Assembly: GCA_947034895.1 (NCBI GenBank)
Contig: OX344761.1
Span: 79,749,839-79,813,838 of the forward strand
Length of the DNA stretch: 64,000 nucleotides
Direction: 5' to 3'
DNA from: Rhytidiadelphus loreus
Taxonomy: Eukaryota; Streptophyta; Bryopsida; Hypnales; Hylocomiaceae
Under the pieces are notes generated by a model. The model did not search any database. It saw only the letters and a program-made list of their open reading frames with translations, and had not been told where the DNA came from. Shown here one piece after another: positions 50,051 through 62,624 of the stretch (positions within the stretch are counted from its first letter, which is position 1; each line of letters starts with the position of its first letter). The position numbers and the translations under genes are program-made.

Positions 50051-51953
50051 ACTAATATTGGAGATAAGATGAGTCAAGTGAGTGATATTTCCTTTCACCA
50101 ATGTGATTATATTCTAGTTTTGAATCACTATGTAGTTCATTTTTTTCCTTATTTGAGTAGGTTCAAGGTTTAAATTTGACGTCCGAATGTGTTTTTAGGA
50201 AAACTTCACCAATTTTTTCCAATACTAAAATATTATAATCTTCCAATTTGTGCAGTCAAATCACCCCAAATTTGATTTACATTATCATCAATATGCACAC
50301 TATAAGATTGTACAATTGAGATTTTCATACCTTGCTAACATTTAGACTTATCACACTAAAAAAAAAAGTTTTTTTTTACATGATTAGGCCTTGGGTGGTT
50401 TACAGTTAATTTCTTCTTCTATGCATTTTCTCAAAGAAAAGATTTGTTTGTAAATGTTTCACAACTACCTATAATCTTCACAATTGCAATATCATGCCAA
50501 AACTATATATATCATTTATTTGATGGTATTGTACTATTATAGTTTTTCATTCAATCTCTTTGAAACTACTTCATTTTTCTATTGTAAGATTTAAATGACT
50601 CTAAACCAAAGAATTAGATGTTCTACTTTTCCTAAAGCAATTAATCATCATTTTCTTAGTTATCCTAATTTTTTTAAATCCAATGTTATGCATGTTCTTT
50701 TAGTATAAAAATTAAATCCTAATGACAAGTACATGATAATAGGGTCTCTCATATTTCATAAATTAAACTATAATACACTATTTTTGACTCTCCAAAATCT
50801 GCTCCCTACTCTTATAGAAGGCTTTAAATGTCTGAAAATTAATAAGTATAATGCTTACACTATATAACTATTAGGTCTAAGCTTCTAAAATCCCACGGCT
50901 TTAGGTCCTATTTGGATTAAAAAATTCAATTTCAAACTTTTTGAGACAAATTGATTACACGGTTTTAGGTACCCTTTTTCATAGTAGCAGGACTAAGGAG
51001 GGATTTTTTTCCCTAAAATCCCTGCTCTGTGCTCACTTTTTTTTGCTCTCCGCTCCCTGCTCCTCGCTCTCTGCTCACATACCAGCATTCCTCCATCACT
51101 ATCCCAAAACCTTTCCTAGTTGTCCTTGGCAACTTGCTAGTTTGTAAGTTGATTTTTTGTTCACTCATTTTTCATTATATTTTGCCCTCATTTTTGTTTA
51201 TAATTAAATAGAAATATTTGAGAATAGTGATTTAGCTAGAAGTTGTTATAGAATAATTTGGTGGTAGTTAGGAATCTTATAAGTTGTGTAGGTCTTTATT
51301 ATTGTCAATGTTTGAATGAATCTTGTATCAATGATTTGACAAAGTTAGTTGTTGAGAGATTTTTTTTTAGTTGTATCTTATGGTGGAATGAATAGGTGAA
51401 TATTTCATTGATTATGTTTAGTGGATTCCTATGGTGATTGAATAATTGATTCTTGTGGAGGATATCAATAGTTTGCTCACTTTGTTTTGATCTTTTGGGG
51501 TCAGATCTGTCATCAAGTTGGAATACTAGAACTTAGACGTAGCTTTGAAAGTTGAGAGTTTCAGCCCACATTTTATGGAGGTAATATTATGCTTCTTCCA
51601 ATGATGCTAATGTTGCTAGTTTCTTTTTTGTGCAATTCTAATTGTTTGGCTAGAAATGCTTAGAGCATATATTCCTTTCCAATTAACTGAATTTGTTAAT
51701 TTTGACTACAACATCATTTTGATGCCATCTTCTTTGAGGATTGTAGGATTGAGAATCTTGAAGATCTAGGGTGCTTGATTTACAACTCCAATTTTGAGAG
51801 GGTTCAAGGTTAGTTTTCAGTTCATTTTTTAGCAGATGATTTTGGATACACTTTATTTCCTGGTTTTGTTATTTCTAGTATTTGTAAATGGCTGCCTAAT
51901 TTAGGCTATACTAAATTTTTGTATCTGTTGGTGGTTAGGATTTAGAGTGCACG
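50051..51953. other. AT-rich spacer without a gene
   Basis: Contains a CTCCGCTCCCTGCTCCTCGC run (51045-51085) whose complement resembles 35687-35735. The last 200 bases before 51954 could be the leader of the transposase-like ORF. Nothing else is recognised. Confidence 0.5.
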
Positions 51954-53522
51954 ATGTCGTTCAAGGTTAAACTATTCTCTATGGAGCATGAGTGGAGCAC
52001 TCCAGAGAAGATTGGTCCAATTATTGCTAAGGAAGGCGAGTCCTATGCCAACCTCCGGATCAGATTGGAAGATGTAGATGTGGTAGATTGGCCATTTGTG
52101 TTTTGGGATGTGGAAGACAAAGTGAAGATTAATGTGAAGCTTGAGAAGCTTAACACCATCTTGCCAGAGATGTACATCATTCTTGTGGAGTCTAAGGCAG
52201 TTGATGTTTGTAAGCGTCATCGTGTTGGTGGGGAGTCCTTTGTTTTTGAATCAGCTCCATATGAGGCAACAAAAGTTGAAGGTGTTGCTTGCCAACATGC
52301 TGCTGTTGAGGATATTTCAATAAATCCAGCAGCTTGTTCCAGGGTTAGTTCTTCAAAATCCAGATCATTGCTAAAATTGCTTTTAATTCCAAAAGAAGTT
52401 ATGGAATTTTATTTTAGAGGAGAGGACAAATTGAGGAATGAACTTAAGTAGATTTCCCTTGAAGACCACAATTGGTCCCTAAAGTCTTGGGATCAAGATG
52501 GGGTTGGAGTTCTAAAAGTTTATTGTGAAGAATGTTGCAAGGATATTGGGGGTGGTAGTGGTGGTCATACAAAAATCATTGCTTCGAATTTGTTTTCAAA
52601 TTTCCACAAAAGCCATTCAATGTCAAATGGACACATACGTAGTTGGTGTAGAAGGAAGGGTGTTGATTTTTGTAATCATCCTCAATCAGCTGCGCTAAAA
52701 GGGAAGACAGTCATATTGACTGCTGCAGATCACAAAATTTTGATAGATGAGGGTGTGAAAGCTGTAGATGGTGTCAATCAGAGTGTTTTCTCAAACCCTC
52801 TTCCTTTTCTGGTAGTCGGAGACCCTGATTGTGGTGAGGTTAAGAGCTTCTGGTTTAAAGTGAAGTGTACTTACTGTGGGGATTTTTTCCAATTATGTCC
52901 TCCAAAAAGAAACCTTGAAGCTAACCTCAAGAACCACCTTTGTGGGACAAAACATGAGAAAGCATTAGAAGATGCTCACAATGCCAAGAACACACGTCCA
53001 GCATTGACCACTAGCAAGAGGGGAAGGCCAACTCGAAAATCAAGTGGTGTTGTCAATTCAAACTAGAAGGATTTGCATGCTTGGTTTAGAAGTGGTGAAA
53101 ACAACAACCAAGAAGGTGAATCTCCCTTATTGGATCGTTCTCATTTGTTTGGATTAATGTGTTGAGGGTTTAGAGGACCTACATGTGTATATGCTGGTAA
53201 TACTTATGTTGTGGATGGTTTACTTAATGATCTACATTTTGGTGTCAATTGGTATCCTGAACCCCATCTTTGTCAATCATTTCAAGTAGATAATAAGTCT
53301 GTCAACATCAATGGTACATTTAGACACAAGGAATGTGCTCGATTTAGTACATCTGGCACTTCCTTCCCTGATTTCTATTGTAGTTTTTGTAGCCGAATTT
53401 GGCTAGAGTAGGATTTCAAGATGCGTGTAGTACGTGAGGATAGAGCCTTAGAGAAGCGGGGTACTAGGGGTACAAACAAGGGACACAGATTGGGGTATTT
53501 GCAAGTGAATGAGTTATCAAGT
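51954..53522 (+). pseudogene. N-terminal part of the transposase-like gene
   Basis: ATG at 51954 follows an ACG in a poor context and is the first in-frame ATG of the open region. The first 165 codons are open (VFWDVEDKVKINVKLEKLN, VDVCKRHRVGGESFVFES). After TAG at 52449 the frame reads on as SLKSWDQDGVGVLKVYCEECC. A 158-codon stretch (52590-53066) holds the second Cys/His cluster and ends in a basic region KRGRPTRKSSG that resembles an AT-hook or nuclear signal. After three more stops the last codons before the CACTA insertion read LQVNELSS. Confidence 0.6.
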
Positions 53523-53589
53523 CACTACAACAAAAGCAGTGTTTTATGACTACAAAAAACGACTGCAGTGAGTCGTAAAATCAAAAAAT

Positions 53590-54180
53590 ATGACTCACGC
53601 AGAAATCACTGTAGATGACTTGGAATATAATTGACTACAGTCGTTTAGAAGCAGTCGCTTCAGACATCAGTCATATAAGTTGAGGAGTATAAATACCCAC
53701 AATTAGCCATAGTATGCCAACAAGACGTATATTTTGACTTTCTTTGACTTTTTCTTGAACTGCCCAGATAAATGAAAAAATCCTACGTGGAATATGATTG
53801 TGTTGAGTCATATTTTTTGATGACATGAATATGACTGTGGTCAGTTATATTTTGTAGAATATGATTGTGATCAGTCATATTTTGTGGAATATGATTGCGT
53901 TGAGTCATATTTTTTAATGACGTGGAATATGACTGCGGTGAGTCATATTTTTTATTATTATGGAATATAACTGCGGTGAGTCATATTTTTTGATGATGTG
54001 GAATATGATTGCGGTGAGTCATATTTTGCAGTCATGTGGAATATGACTGCAGTGAGTCATATTTTGTAGTCATGTGGAATATGACTGCGATGAGTCATAT
54101 TTTTTGATGATTTGTAAAACGACTCTTCTAAGTCATATTTTTCAGTCATATTGAGAGCACCTAGTCATTTTTTGGAAATT
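53590..54180 (-). repeat. Subterminal ATATGACT array of CACTA copy 2
   Basis: At least twelve units of GTGGAATATGACTGCGGTGA followed by GTCATATTTTTTGATGA. Mirror of the array at 3902-4360. More units with CGG/GCG are retained here. Confidence 0.85.
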
Positions 54181-54215
54181 ATTATAATCATTTTGTGACT
54201 TCAAGTAGTCATTTT

Positions 54216-55154
54216 TTTATTGATATGTATTTTGAACTATGAATTGAATAAATCATACAACAGTTGTAGGATACCTAAACATATTTGCAATCATACATTA
54301 AAATGATTTAACAATTGAATAAAAGATTTCATGTAGTTAAAAACAAATACATATGATTTTAAAGATATACAAGAAATAATTATATTGGAGAGGGAATATA
54401 TAAGAAGGAATGTGACTCCTTTCAATGACATTTATAATTTATTAGTCACAAATACAAAATATGTATATCACAATGAATTATTTACACAAGTCAATAGAGA
54501 CTATATTTCTTACAATAATATGAAGTGAGTTGCAAGTAGCCTCCAACGACTTTGTTCCAATTTTGTTGCCTACATATACAATTAAAGAAATAGGAGGTTA
54601 ATTTTTAATGAACATACAACAAAGCTCAATCTTCAAAAGTTTACAACAATAGAAAATATGTAATACAAATTTAGGGTAAGAAGATAAACAATGGTGATGC
54701 AAAGAACAAGAAAAAAAAAGGCAACAAGCGCTAAAAGATAACAACAAATACAAGTTAAGATGCACAAAAAACAATGAGCAACTACTAAGAGGTAACAAGA
54801 AACAACAAAAAAGAATTAAGATGCAACAAAAAGAAACAAGAAACAAAAAGAGAGAACAAAAAGGAAATAAGAAGAAGAAAGAATTAAGATGCAAGAAGAA
54901 AAAAAAAAAAGCAAGAATGAAGATGCAACAAAAGACAACAACTCTAAGAAGTAAGAGTAACTCAAGATGCAACAAAAGACAACAACTAAGAAGCAAGAGT
55001 GAATTCAAGATGCAACAAAACACAACAACTAAGAAACAAGAGTGAACTCAAAATGCAACAAAACACAACAATTAAAAAACAAAAGTGAACTCAAAAAGAA
55101 AAAAGAAAAAAGACAAGAGACAACAAAAGGTAAGGAAGAAGAGTCAAAAGAAGT
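54216..55154. other. Interior of CACTA copy 2, no gene
   Basis: AT-rich, then A-rich with AAACAAGAA-type repeats. The hydrophobic minus-strand frame at 54598-55023 (Leu, Phe, Cys rich) is a product of this composition. Confidence 0.6.
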
Positions 55155-56460
55155 AGTGACTAGGATTTCAAAATCCTAAAAAAATGACAGCTAGGTTTTG
55201 TGAGCCCCAAATTCGTCACTTGGGACTCATTGTTTTCTTTTTTTTGGTTTATTACAAATTAAGGCATAAAATACTACAAAAAGCCCAAAAAAGAGTGTAG
55301 AACCAAAATAGGTATGTCACGTACCAGTATAGCATTTGGTCATAAATAGCCTTTTATCCATAGATTACCCATAAAACCCACTTGTATATAGGTTAGAACC
55401 CGTAATTAGTGGAAAACAATAGGGCTACTGGGAACTTACCCAAAATAGCCCAAAACCTAGTGCATGTGACCATGATAGGCTAAATTAGTCTTAGGAGAGT
55501 CAGGGAGGTCCCCACGTAAATCTCCAAAGATAGGTTCTAGTTTCCCCATTCCACCGACGAAACATTAGGAATCCAAATTGTTAGCTTGCAGGTGTTACTT
55601 GTCCCAGACAGGCCGCATGGAGGAATCCACAGCTGCCGGATAGTGTTCTCGGATCTGGAACATGTCGGGACATCCATGGCAAAACCCATTCGCCGAGATT
55701 CCCTCACATGTGAAAGATTCCCTGACTACTAGTGGTTCAACCGAAGTCAGTTTTTCACCTCGCCACCAACTCTCTGCCAGAATAGCCTAAGACTTGGCAC
55801 GTGGCTTGGGGGACTCCATGAGAGGTCCCCAAAAAAGTCTCGGTTTTTTCTGATCTCCAAAGGGTTTTTTTCCGAGCGGTCAACCGCCAAAGGCCATGTT
55901 GGGAAATTCATGGAAAATACCCAGGCCGCGGTAAAATCTCACTAAAAATTAGACTAGCATATTTTATGTTAATAACGCGCCCCGACAAATTTCATGGTGT
56001 TCCAATAGCGGGAAGCAGCCGAAACTGACAACATCCCCCCAATTAATAATTACATCAAGATCTTTGCGGGGTTGACCAGCGTCCCGGGAACGTACAAAGC
56101 CGGAACGAAGACATCAAGGAGCCTTTTCTTACTCCCTAGAGCCTCCCCAACAACCCTAGCTAGTTACCCAAGCCAAAAGAGGTAAACCCCAAAAGTTAGG
56201 TTTTTACCCTTTTAATTGGCTCTAGTTGGCACTAGTTTCCGATGGGTTTTTTGTGATAGAAATAGGGGTCAGGGATCTCTTAGGCTAGAAATGGCATTCT
56301 GAAGCCATTGGCGCAATCCATTTGCAATTCCGAGCTAAACTCCAAAAGTTAAAGGTTAGGACCAGCGTAAAACCCAAAATTAGGTGAAAATCTCAAATTT
56401 GGATGAAAATCCGGATGGATGAGGTTACTCGTCGAGGGGGGGAGTGGGCCCTTGGAAACC

Positions 56461-56467
56461 TATAAAA
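56461..56467 (+). promoter_or_regulatory. TATA box of LTR-like copy 2
   Basis: TATAAAAGGGGGCCC in the same position as in copy 1, followed by CTTCTCTCTCCC. Confidence 0.55.
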
Positions 56468-57329
56468 GGGGGCCCTTCTCTCTCCCAAAACACCCCCAAT
56501 ACTTGTTTTGGGTCCATGGGTCCAAGTTATCTTGGAATTTTTGGCGTTTCAAGCCAAGAAACCTCTACGGTGTTTTCGGAGCACTTTTGGCTCCCCTTGT
56601 TGTTCTGTTTCAAGCTCTTTGAAGGTCCTTTGAGGTCTTTCCATCTTACCTTGTACTTGCTGTGAGTCAAGAGGGTTTCATTTGCTTTTTGTGCATCTTG
56701 TACTAATCCTAAAGTTACCCCCCACCGTACCTTGGCGATGCCGCTTTGGGGGGCCTTTAGTGTGTAAAGTATTGCCTGGTTTATGCTTACTTTGTGGGTA
56801 CAGTTGCCTCGTGTGTACACCCTGACCATAGTCACCCCTTCCGTGTTGTTTGTGTGTGGACCCCACCGTCCATGAGGCGGCAAAGCTTTGAACTTACAAC
56901 TTACCCCAGTCTTAGAGTGTGTGTCAAAATAGGCCCAGACGGCGGAGCTTTGAACTTAGGGACATTGCAAGTCTTAGAATTGGTGTCAAAACCAACCTTA
57001 CGGCGAAGCTTTGAACTCCTACGTATTTTAGTTCCAAAGTTTAGTTCCCAAGACCTTCTTGGGAAAGCCCAAAGTTTAGCCCCCAAGACAAGTGTGTTTA
57101 TTTTCCTTTTTTTTTAGTGGTTGATAGGCCCCCGGGCCCAATTAGAAATAGAGAGGTCTTTTCCTTTTGCTTTGACAACAAAAACCCCGTTCCTTTTTTA
57201 GGAAAGAAAATCTAGTCTTGGGGGAGACCACCCCCAAGAAACAAAGTCAGCCAGCCCTTAAAACGCCAGCCAACACCCTCAAACACCAGCCAGCACCTTC
57301 AAACACCAGCCATCACCCACAAACACCAG

Positions 57330-57550
57330 CTAGGGGCGTCGGGACTGGGGTGTCGGGACTGGTTCACCGGGTATTGGGGGTCGGGACTGGGGCGCCGGGT
57401 ACTGGGGAGTCGGGACTGAGGGTCGGTGCGGGCTGGGGAGGGTCGCTGCGGGCACTGGGGAAGGTCGCTGCGGGAGAAGGGGGGTCGCTGTGGGCACTCG
57501 GGAGGTCGCTGCGGGCACTGGGGAGGTCACTGCGGGAGAGGGGGGGTCCA
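57330..57550 (+). repeat. G-rich minisatellite of LTR-like copy 2
   Basis: Units of GGTCGCTGCGGG(AGAAGGGG or CACTGGGGA). Unit order differs from copy 1 at 10285-10505. Confidence 0.8.
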
Positions 57551-58488
57551 TGGAGTCCAGGGCTTGGGGAAAGGGAAAGAGGAAAAGAGGAAGAGGGAAA
57601 GGGAAAGTCCAAAACAAAACCCAGCCCATAACCGTAATTAGGGGGGGGAGGAAAGGACTAAAAGTTGGGATTAGGGGAGACTTAGGAGGAAGCTAAGGCC
57701 CTTAAGGTCAACGGGGAAAAGGGGAAGGAAGGAATAGAGGCGACATCTCCGCGGCCATACCTGCAAAACACGCACCTCTCACTCTCTCATCACCACCAAA
57801 ACGACAAAACAAGAATGGTAGGAGATTAAGAAGAAAGGTTGAAATAGGAGTGAGAAGGAGAGAGACGATCCATAGTCACTTCGATTAGAGTGCACGGGAA
57901 TCCCCAAAGCTTTCCACGGCCATTAGAAGGGAGATTAGAATGACGCAAAGATAACAACATAAGAGGGGGGGTTGAATTTGCAAGGAGTTAGCGTCATAGC
58001 GTAAGACCCCCATTAAGGGGTTGGTGGGAATAGTACCAAGGCAAAAGAAAAGGGGGAGATAAGGAGAGGAGAGAATGCCGTAGGGTACTAGAGTGTAATG
58101 TTTTCCACAACTAAGCCGTAGGCATTTGACCACTTCAAGATACGTGTCCACTATGGAATACGAGCACACGGCTGGAGGTATGGAGGAAAATGCCGCACAT
58201 GCGAACGACGATCAAGTAAGTCAGTAAACTGATCCCCGGTGCTTTTTTCCCTTCTAATTTACGCTAAACTCTGTTAGGTAGTGATTAATTTTGATTAGCA
58301 AATAGGAATTAGGGGGGACCTTGAGTTTAGACATAGAAGGTTATCGATAGGACTCGAAGGATCTAAACCCATTTCATACGTAGAAGTTGACCATAAAAGC
58401 AACCAAATTAGACTAAGATAGGATAGGACTAGGAACCAATAACCGTTAAGGTCAGAACTCAACCAAGAAGTAAACACTAGATCAAGAC

Positions 58489-58740
58489 AAGATAAATTAA
58501 ATTAGAAGATTAAATTAGGAGATAAATTAGATAAATTTAATTAGGAGATAAATTAGATAAATTAAATTAGGAGATAAATTTGGAGATAAATTAGATAAAA
58601 GATAAATTAAATTAGAAGATTAAATTAGGAGATAAATTAGATAAATTAAATTAGGGGATAATTTTGGAAAAAAGATAAATTAAATTAGGGGATAATTTTG
58701 GAAAAAAGATAAATTAAATTAGGAAAAAAGATAACTTAGA
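58489..58740 (+). repeat. AT-rich tandem repeat of LTR-like copy 2
   Basis: AGATAAATTAAATTAGAAGA-type units, about 150 bp shorter than in copy 1. Confidence 0.85.
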
Positions 58741-59085
58741 TTAGGAAAAAAAACCAATCAACTTAGGAAACCATGGAAGGGACTTAGGCAATCCCTCCTT
58801 AGTCTTAGGAAAGGTCAATTAGCCTCAGATTCCCATAGATTAGGATAGATTCGGTGGTAGTTCGCATAGGCTGCCGTTAGGGGACGGTCAGCCCGAACTA
58901 TTCCCTCGCCAATTGGGGGCAACTCCATTGTCACCTGTGGAAACTAGGAACTTAGTAAAGAAGATCCATTGCTTGGAAGGCACAATGGACCGACGCTTAG
59001 TCACCCGTTAGGTTAGAATTTAGTTAACCCCTAGAACCTGGTTGTGTCCGATTAATTACCAAGGATGGGTAATTAAGCGCCCACA

Positions 59086-59220
59086 GGGTTTCAAAACCCT
59101 AAAAAGTGGTGGCTAGGGTTTCAAAACCCTAAAAAAATGACAGCTAGGATTTCAAAACTCTAAAAAGTGATGGCTAGGGTTTCAAAACCTTTAAAAATTG
59201 GTGATTAAGTTTCAAAATTT
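59086..59220 (-). repeat. About 30-bp telomere-like array, CACTA copy 2
   Basis: Four units of GGGTTTCAAAACCCTAAAAA followed by GTGGTGGCTA. Continues the array cut by the LTR-like unit at 55198. Confidence 0.8.
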
Positions 59221-59225
59221 TAAAC

Positions 59226-60425
59226 CATTAGGAAAAAAATGAACCCCAAAAGAGGCCGCTACACAATGCAAAAATTTGAATGGCAATGACCTTCTCAACT
59301 CACTAATTGAGCCAAGATTGCATGATGGGCTCACATATTTGTCATGATGGCTCAAGATTACGCAACCCATCTCCACGATCTTAGAAATCAACGGTTCACA
59401 ATTTGGGGGCAAAAGTGTTCCATCCTTGTTGGAAGTCGACGTGGATCCTTATTGGAGGTCGACCTGGAAAAGCTGGAGGTCGATTTTGGCGCGAAGCTGG
59501 CACCAGTTCCCCTGCTGCCTCGCCTAAACCCTGCCCCTACTACCTCGCCAAACACATATGTAGTAGAATACATTTTTATTATATTTTTATTGACAAATGT
59601 AACATTAACAAGCATTTTATCGTAGTCCAAAAATAGAATTGAAGGAATTTATTATTCTGTTTTGAATTTACTTGTTGGAAGAGAAATGCAATATATAGAT
59701 ATGGGGTGGTAGGAAGTAGAACAATCCATGTGGGATATGTTAATTGGAATTAGTAGAAGCTTGAGAACTCATAGTGAAGTCAAATTAACATATCCCACAT
59801 GGTTTGTTCTACATCCTACTACTCCATATGTACATAAAAAGCTTCACTTCCTAATTGAAAACTCAAAAAACAAGTAGAAAACGCATTTGAAGCTATGAGA
59901 GGTAGATTTCAAAAGATTCAAATGTGTTTTTTTTATATCTCAATTTTTGAAGGTGGAAATAGCTATAGACTACATACTTGATTGAATTCATGTGCGCTCT
60001 TTGTGCGTCAACTGTGTAGAAATGGCCCGGCCCGGTCTCCAAAATTGCATTGCAAAGCCACACTTGCCGCACATTGAAGCGCTTCAAAATTTTGGTGGAT
60101 GGAGAGTCTCATGCAAGCCAAGAAGAAGAAGGCACAAGAATTGGGGGGATGAAGAGTCTTATGCAAGCCAAGAAAAAGAAAGCACAAAAATTTGAAATGG
60201 AGATACTCAATCTTTCAAGGAAATTGTGATTCATGATGGCTCCATCATGAGAGATGGAGCACACGCCTTTCACAAATTTTAAGATGACAAGTGGCCACAA
60301 GTGGCCACATGCAATCCTACATGATCGTTCTAATGAGGATGTGGCTATTTTCATACTCATGCAATTAGTATTAAAATTAGTAAGAAAACTCGTGGCCTCT
60401 TTTGGGGTTCATTTTTTTTCTAATG
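59226..60425. mobile_element. 1,200-bp inverted-repeat element nested in CACTA copy 2
   Basis: The left end CATTAGGAAAAAAATGAACC(CCAAAAGAGGCC) is mirrored on the right with about 32 bp of TIR. The corresponding empty site exists in CACTA copy 1 (TTTTAAACAATGGC, inverse, near 1234-1247). Compared with it no base is duplicated, so there is no visible TSD. The interior has no transposase, but the left and right parts share ATGATGG-type strings. A foldback unit lies inside (59699-59829). Superfamily is open; elements that insert without TSD are known in plants and animals but I do not assign one. Confidence 0.75.
59699..59829. repeat. 131-bp foldback hairpin inside the 1.2-kb element
   Basis: Arms of about 47 bp (ATATGGGGTGGTAGGAAGTA ... 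GTGGGATATGTTAATT and complement) with a few mismatches around a 37-bp loop. May be a separate small MITE. Confidence 0.8.
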
Positions 60426-60752
60426 AATGGCTTGTCTATATTTTTTTTGATTGCCCATGTTTTTTTTAGGTTGCCCAAAAACAAAAAAATGTTACTACTA
60501 TAAAAATATGACTAATAATATAATTCAATGTTCTCAAACGAGTTCCCTACCGTTCCCTATGAAATACTTTGGTGTTCCCAACGAACGTATAATATATGCC
60601 CATGAAGTACAAGACCCAAGAACGACTGGCAGTCATATTTTGTAGTCATATTTCTCCCCAAGGTATTGACCTCCAAGAATATGATTGTGAGTAGTCGCTA
60701 GTCATCCTTTGTCATATTTTTGCAGTCATAAAACACTGCCGTTGTTGTAGTG

Positions 60753-62624
60753 AGTCATAGTAGGGTAATTACTATGAAATTAAGGCTTGAAAAAATGTAT
60801 CACTGGGTAGTAAAAGCACGTATTGTACAATTGAGGGTTAAAAGGCCTACTTTAAAAGAGGCTACAAAAGAAGCGTCTAGTACTCAAAATTTGTTTAAAT
60901 TTTGTAATGACATCATTTCTACTCATAGATCAGGTGCATTTGGGAGGAAGCTTGCGCTTTGGAATTTCATGAGGGATGTTGCATCCAACCTAAATAGGAG
61001 TAAACAAGAATATAGGTTTTCAAGTAACACTAAGTCTTTTGGTCAAGCTATGAAAATATATGGGGATAGGAAGATGTGTGATTTATTTTCATTGAACTTT
61101 TCTGGTCCAACATTTAATACAATAAAAAGGGAAAATAAGAAGGGTGTACAGTTTATTCCTGGAGAGCATGCCACGATTTTTGCCTCAGTGGCACAAATAT
61201 ATAAAGATGCAAAGGAAGTCCATGGGATTGTAGGAGCAGTACCTATTATACTAGCTGAAGATGAAACAAAGGTTAAATCAAAGGTAGCATGGGAGCAGAA
61301 ATGGGATGCCTTGGCTGGATTTTGTGGGATGACAGAAAATCATGTACGTATTCCATCATTTAAGCCTGTTGTAGGGGCTAGAGAGGTTGGTTATAATAAA
61401 ATTGTTGAAAGTTTTCGTACTTACAAGGTGGGAGGATTTGCCAGGGTGATTGTGGTGAACCCACTACACGACAAATTACCGCAACTTGTTTTGGTGGTTT
61501 GCAATACATGTAATTGTTTTGATTCCTCATGGGTTCGAAAGCAATGGTGAACTATTGACCAATTGAGGGATAAAGAGTGCAAGTCATTAGTTGGGCCAAT
61601 TGTAGGCCATGCAAGTGATGGTGATTCAAGAAGGCGCCAATTAATGTTGGAGGATTATAAGATTATAGTTGGAAAATGATTGAAGGTGAATTAGGATGGT
61701 TGGCTGCTAATAGCGGGATTAGATGCTATTGGTGATGCATTTGGTCTCCATGACCAAGACTACATCCATAATGGGAAGAAGTTAGTTAATCCAATGGATT
61801 CCCCGGTAAGGGTCCTCCAACTAGGTGGTGATGTTGCTTGTCTTCAGCATTTAGGTCTTGTGTATAACAAATTTACATTTGATGAACATGGACTGAAAAC
61901 TGAAGATATAGATAGGAAGGATAGACAGAATTAGGCATCTGCCCAACGTATATGCCAAAGAAAGACCCGAATGTGCTTAGCTAAGTTGAAGATAACACCT
62001 GATGTTCATCTAGAGCGCACATTAGGTACAGAGATGTATTTAGAAGTGTGTGCAGATTACATAGATATTTTTGCTTTTCCTCTACTTGATTTGAGATCTA
62101 GGTTAGTTCTTGCTGCAAAAGTTTTTTTTTTTTTTCGCCTTTGGAAGCTTTGGCTCCAACATGGTAACCATTCAGTTTTTGGGAATTCTCAAAAACCTAA
62201 TGCATTTGAGAACTTTGTGTCTCAACAATGTTTTATTGATGTGCAACTCTCATGTCATTTTGTGGTTTTGTTAGTTACTCACTTTAGGGACAAGTATCCA
62301 CATTTGCCTATCCCTCTCCATCTCACAAGTAGTGATTCTTGTGAATTTTTTTTTTCTAAAATTGGTGGCATGGTAGGGGTAGAGAGGGCTTATGATTTTC
62401 ATGAGTTGGTGGGGTCTACAAATACCTTAAACCGATTGGCAGATATTGAGTATGGCAACAATGGATTAAAGTTTGGACATGTGCACAACAAGATGGAGAA
62501 TGTGTGGGCAAAATTGCACCCTTTAGAGGATGGTGAAACTCCTTGTGACTTGGGAGACTATAGTCTGATTTGTGGAGATGAACAAGTCATCCAAGCATTG
62601 CAAGAAGGCTTTAAAGAAGCTTAG
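60753..62624 (+). pseudogene. Central, catalytic-like part of the transposase-like gene
   Basis: The frame continues directly from SS at 53522 into HSRVITMKLRLEKMYHWVVK. The 260 open codons contain FGRKLALWNFMRDVASNLNR, RKMCDLFSLNFSGPTFNTIK and VPIILAEDETKVKSKVAW. Stops at 61548, 61677, 61692 and 61932 interrupt the next part, where SDGDSRRR and DRQN-stop-ASAQRI lie. The open stretch 61971-62624 has CHFVVLLVTHFRDKYPHLPI and LTSSDSCEFFFSKIGG, then HPLEDGETPCDLGDY. The stop at 61932 stands where related-looking sequence would carry Trp (TGG to TAG), which suggests G-to-A decay. Confidence 0.6.

Larger units (their letters stand above)
55199..59085 (+). mobile_element. About 3.9-kb solo-LTR-like unit, copy 2
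   Basis: Starts TGTGAGCCC and ends GCGCCCACA as in the unit at 8172-12177. It sits in the 30-bp telomere-like array of CACTA copy 2. The flanks (GGTTT before, GGGTTT after) give a near-perfect 5-6 bp duplication. Sequence is almost the same as copy 1; the main differences are a shorter AT-rich array (58489-58740) and a different count of G-rich units. Independent TSDs show two separate insertions. Confidence 0.75.
53523..60752 (-). mobile_element. Non-autonomous CACTA element, copy 2 (inverse), with nested insertions
   Basis: The left end CACTACAACAAAAGCAGTG (53523) and the right end, whose complement begins CACTACAACAACGGCAGTG (60752), are those of the family at 918-4632 in inverse orientation. 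AGT flanks both sides (53520-53522, 60753-60755). Without the insertions at 55199-59085 and 59226-60425 the element would be about 2.1 kb, shorter than copy 1 mainly in its tandem arrays and interior. It interrupts the transposase-like ORF and keeps its frame. Confidence 0.93.

Noticed and set aside
54598..55023. Hydrophobic minus-strand frame that looks like membrane segments
   Set aside because: Antisense of A-rich AAACAAGAA repeats within a non-autonomous CACTA; low complexity only.
57218..57631. Gly/Arg-rich and Pro/Ser-rich frames of up to 137 codons on both strands
   Set aside because: They are reading frames through the G-rich minisatellite of the LTR-like unit and change with unit number.
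8172..59085. The two 4-kb units as 5' and 3' LTR of one giant element
   Set aside because: Each unit has its own, different target duplication on both sides, and the sequence between is unrelated nested DNA.
918..60752. The two CACTA copies as the ends of a single large transposon
   Set aside because: Each copy has both TIRs and its own 3-bp duplication (TGT and AGT).
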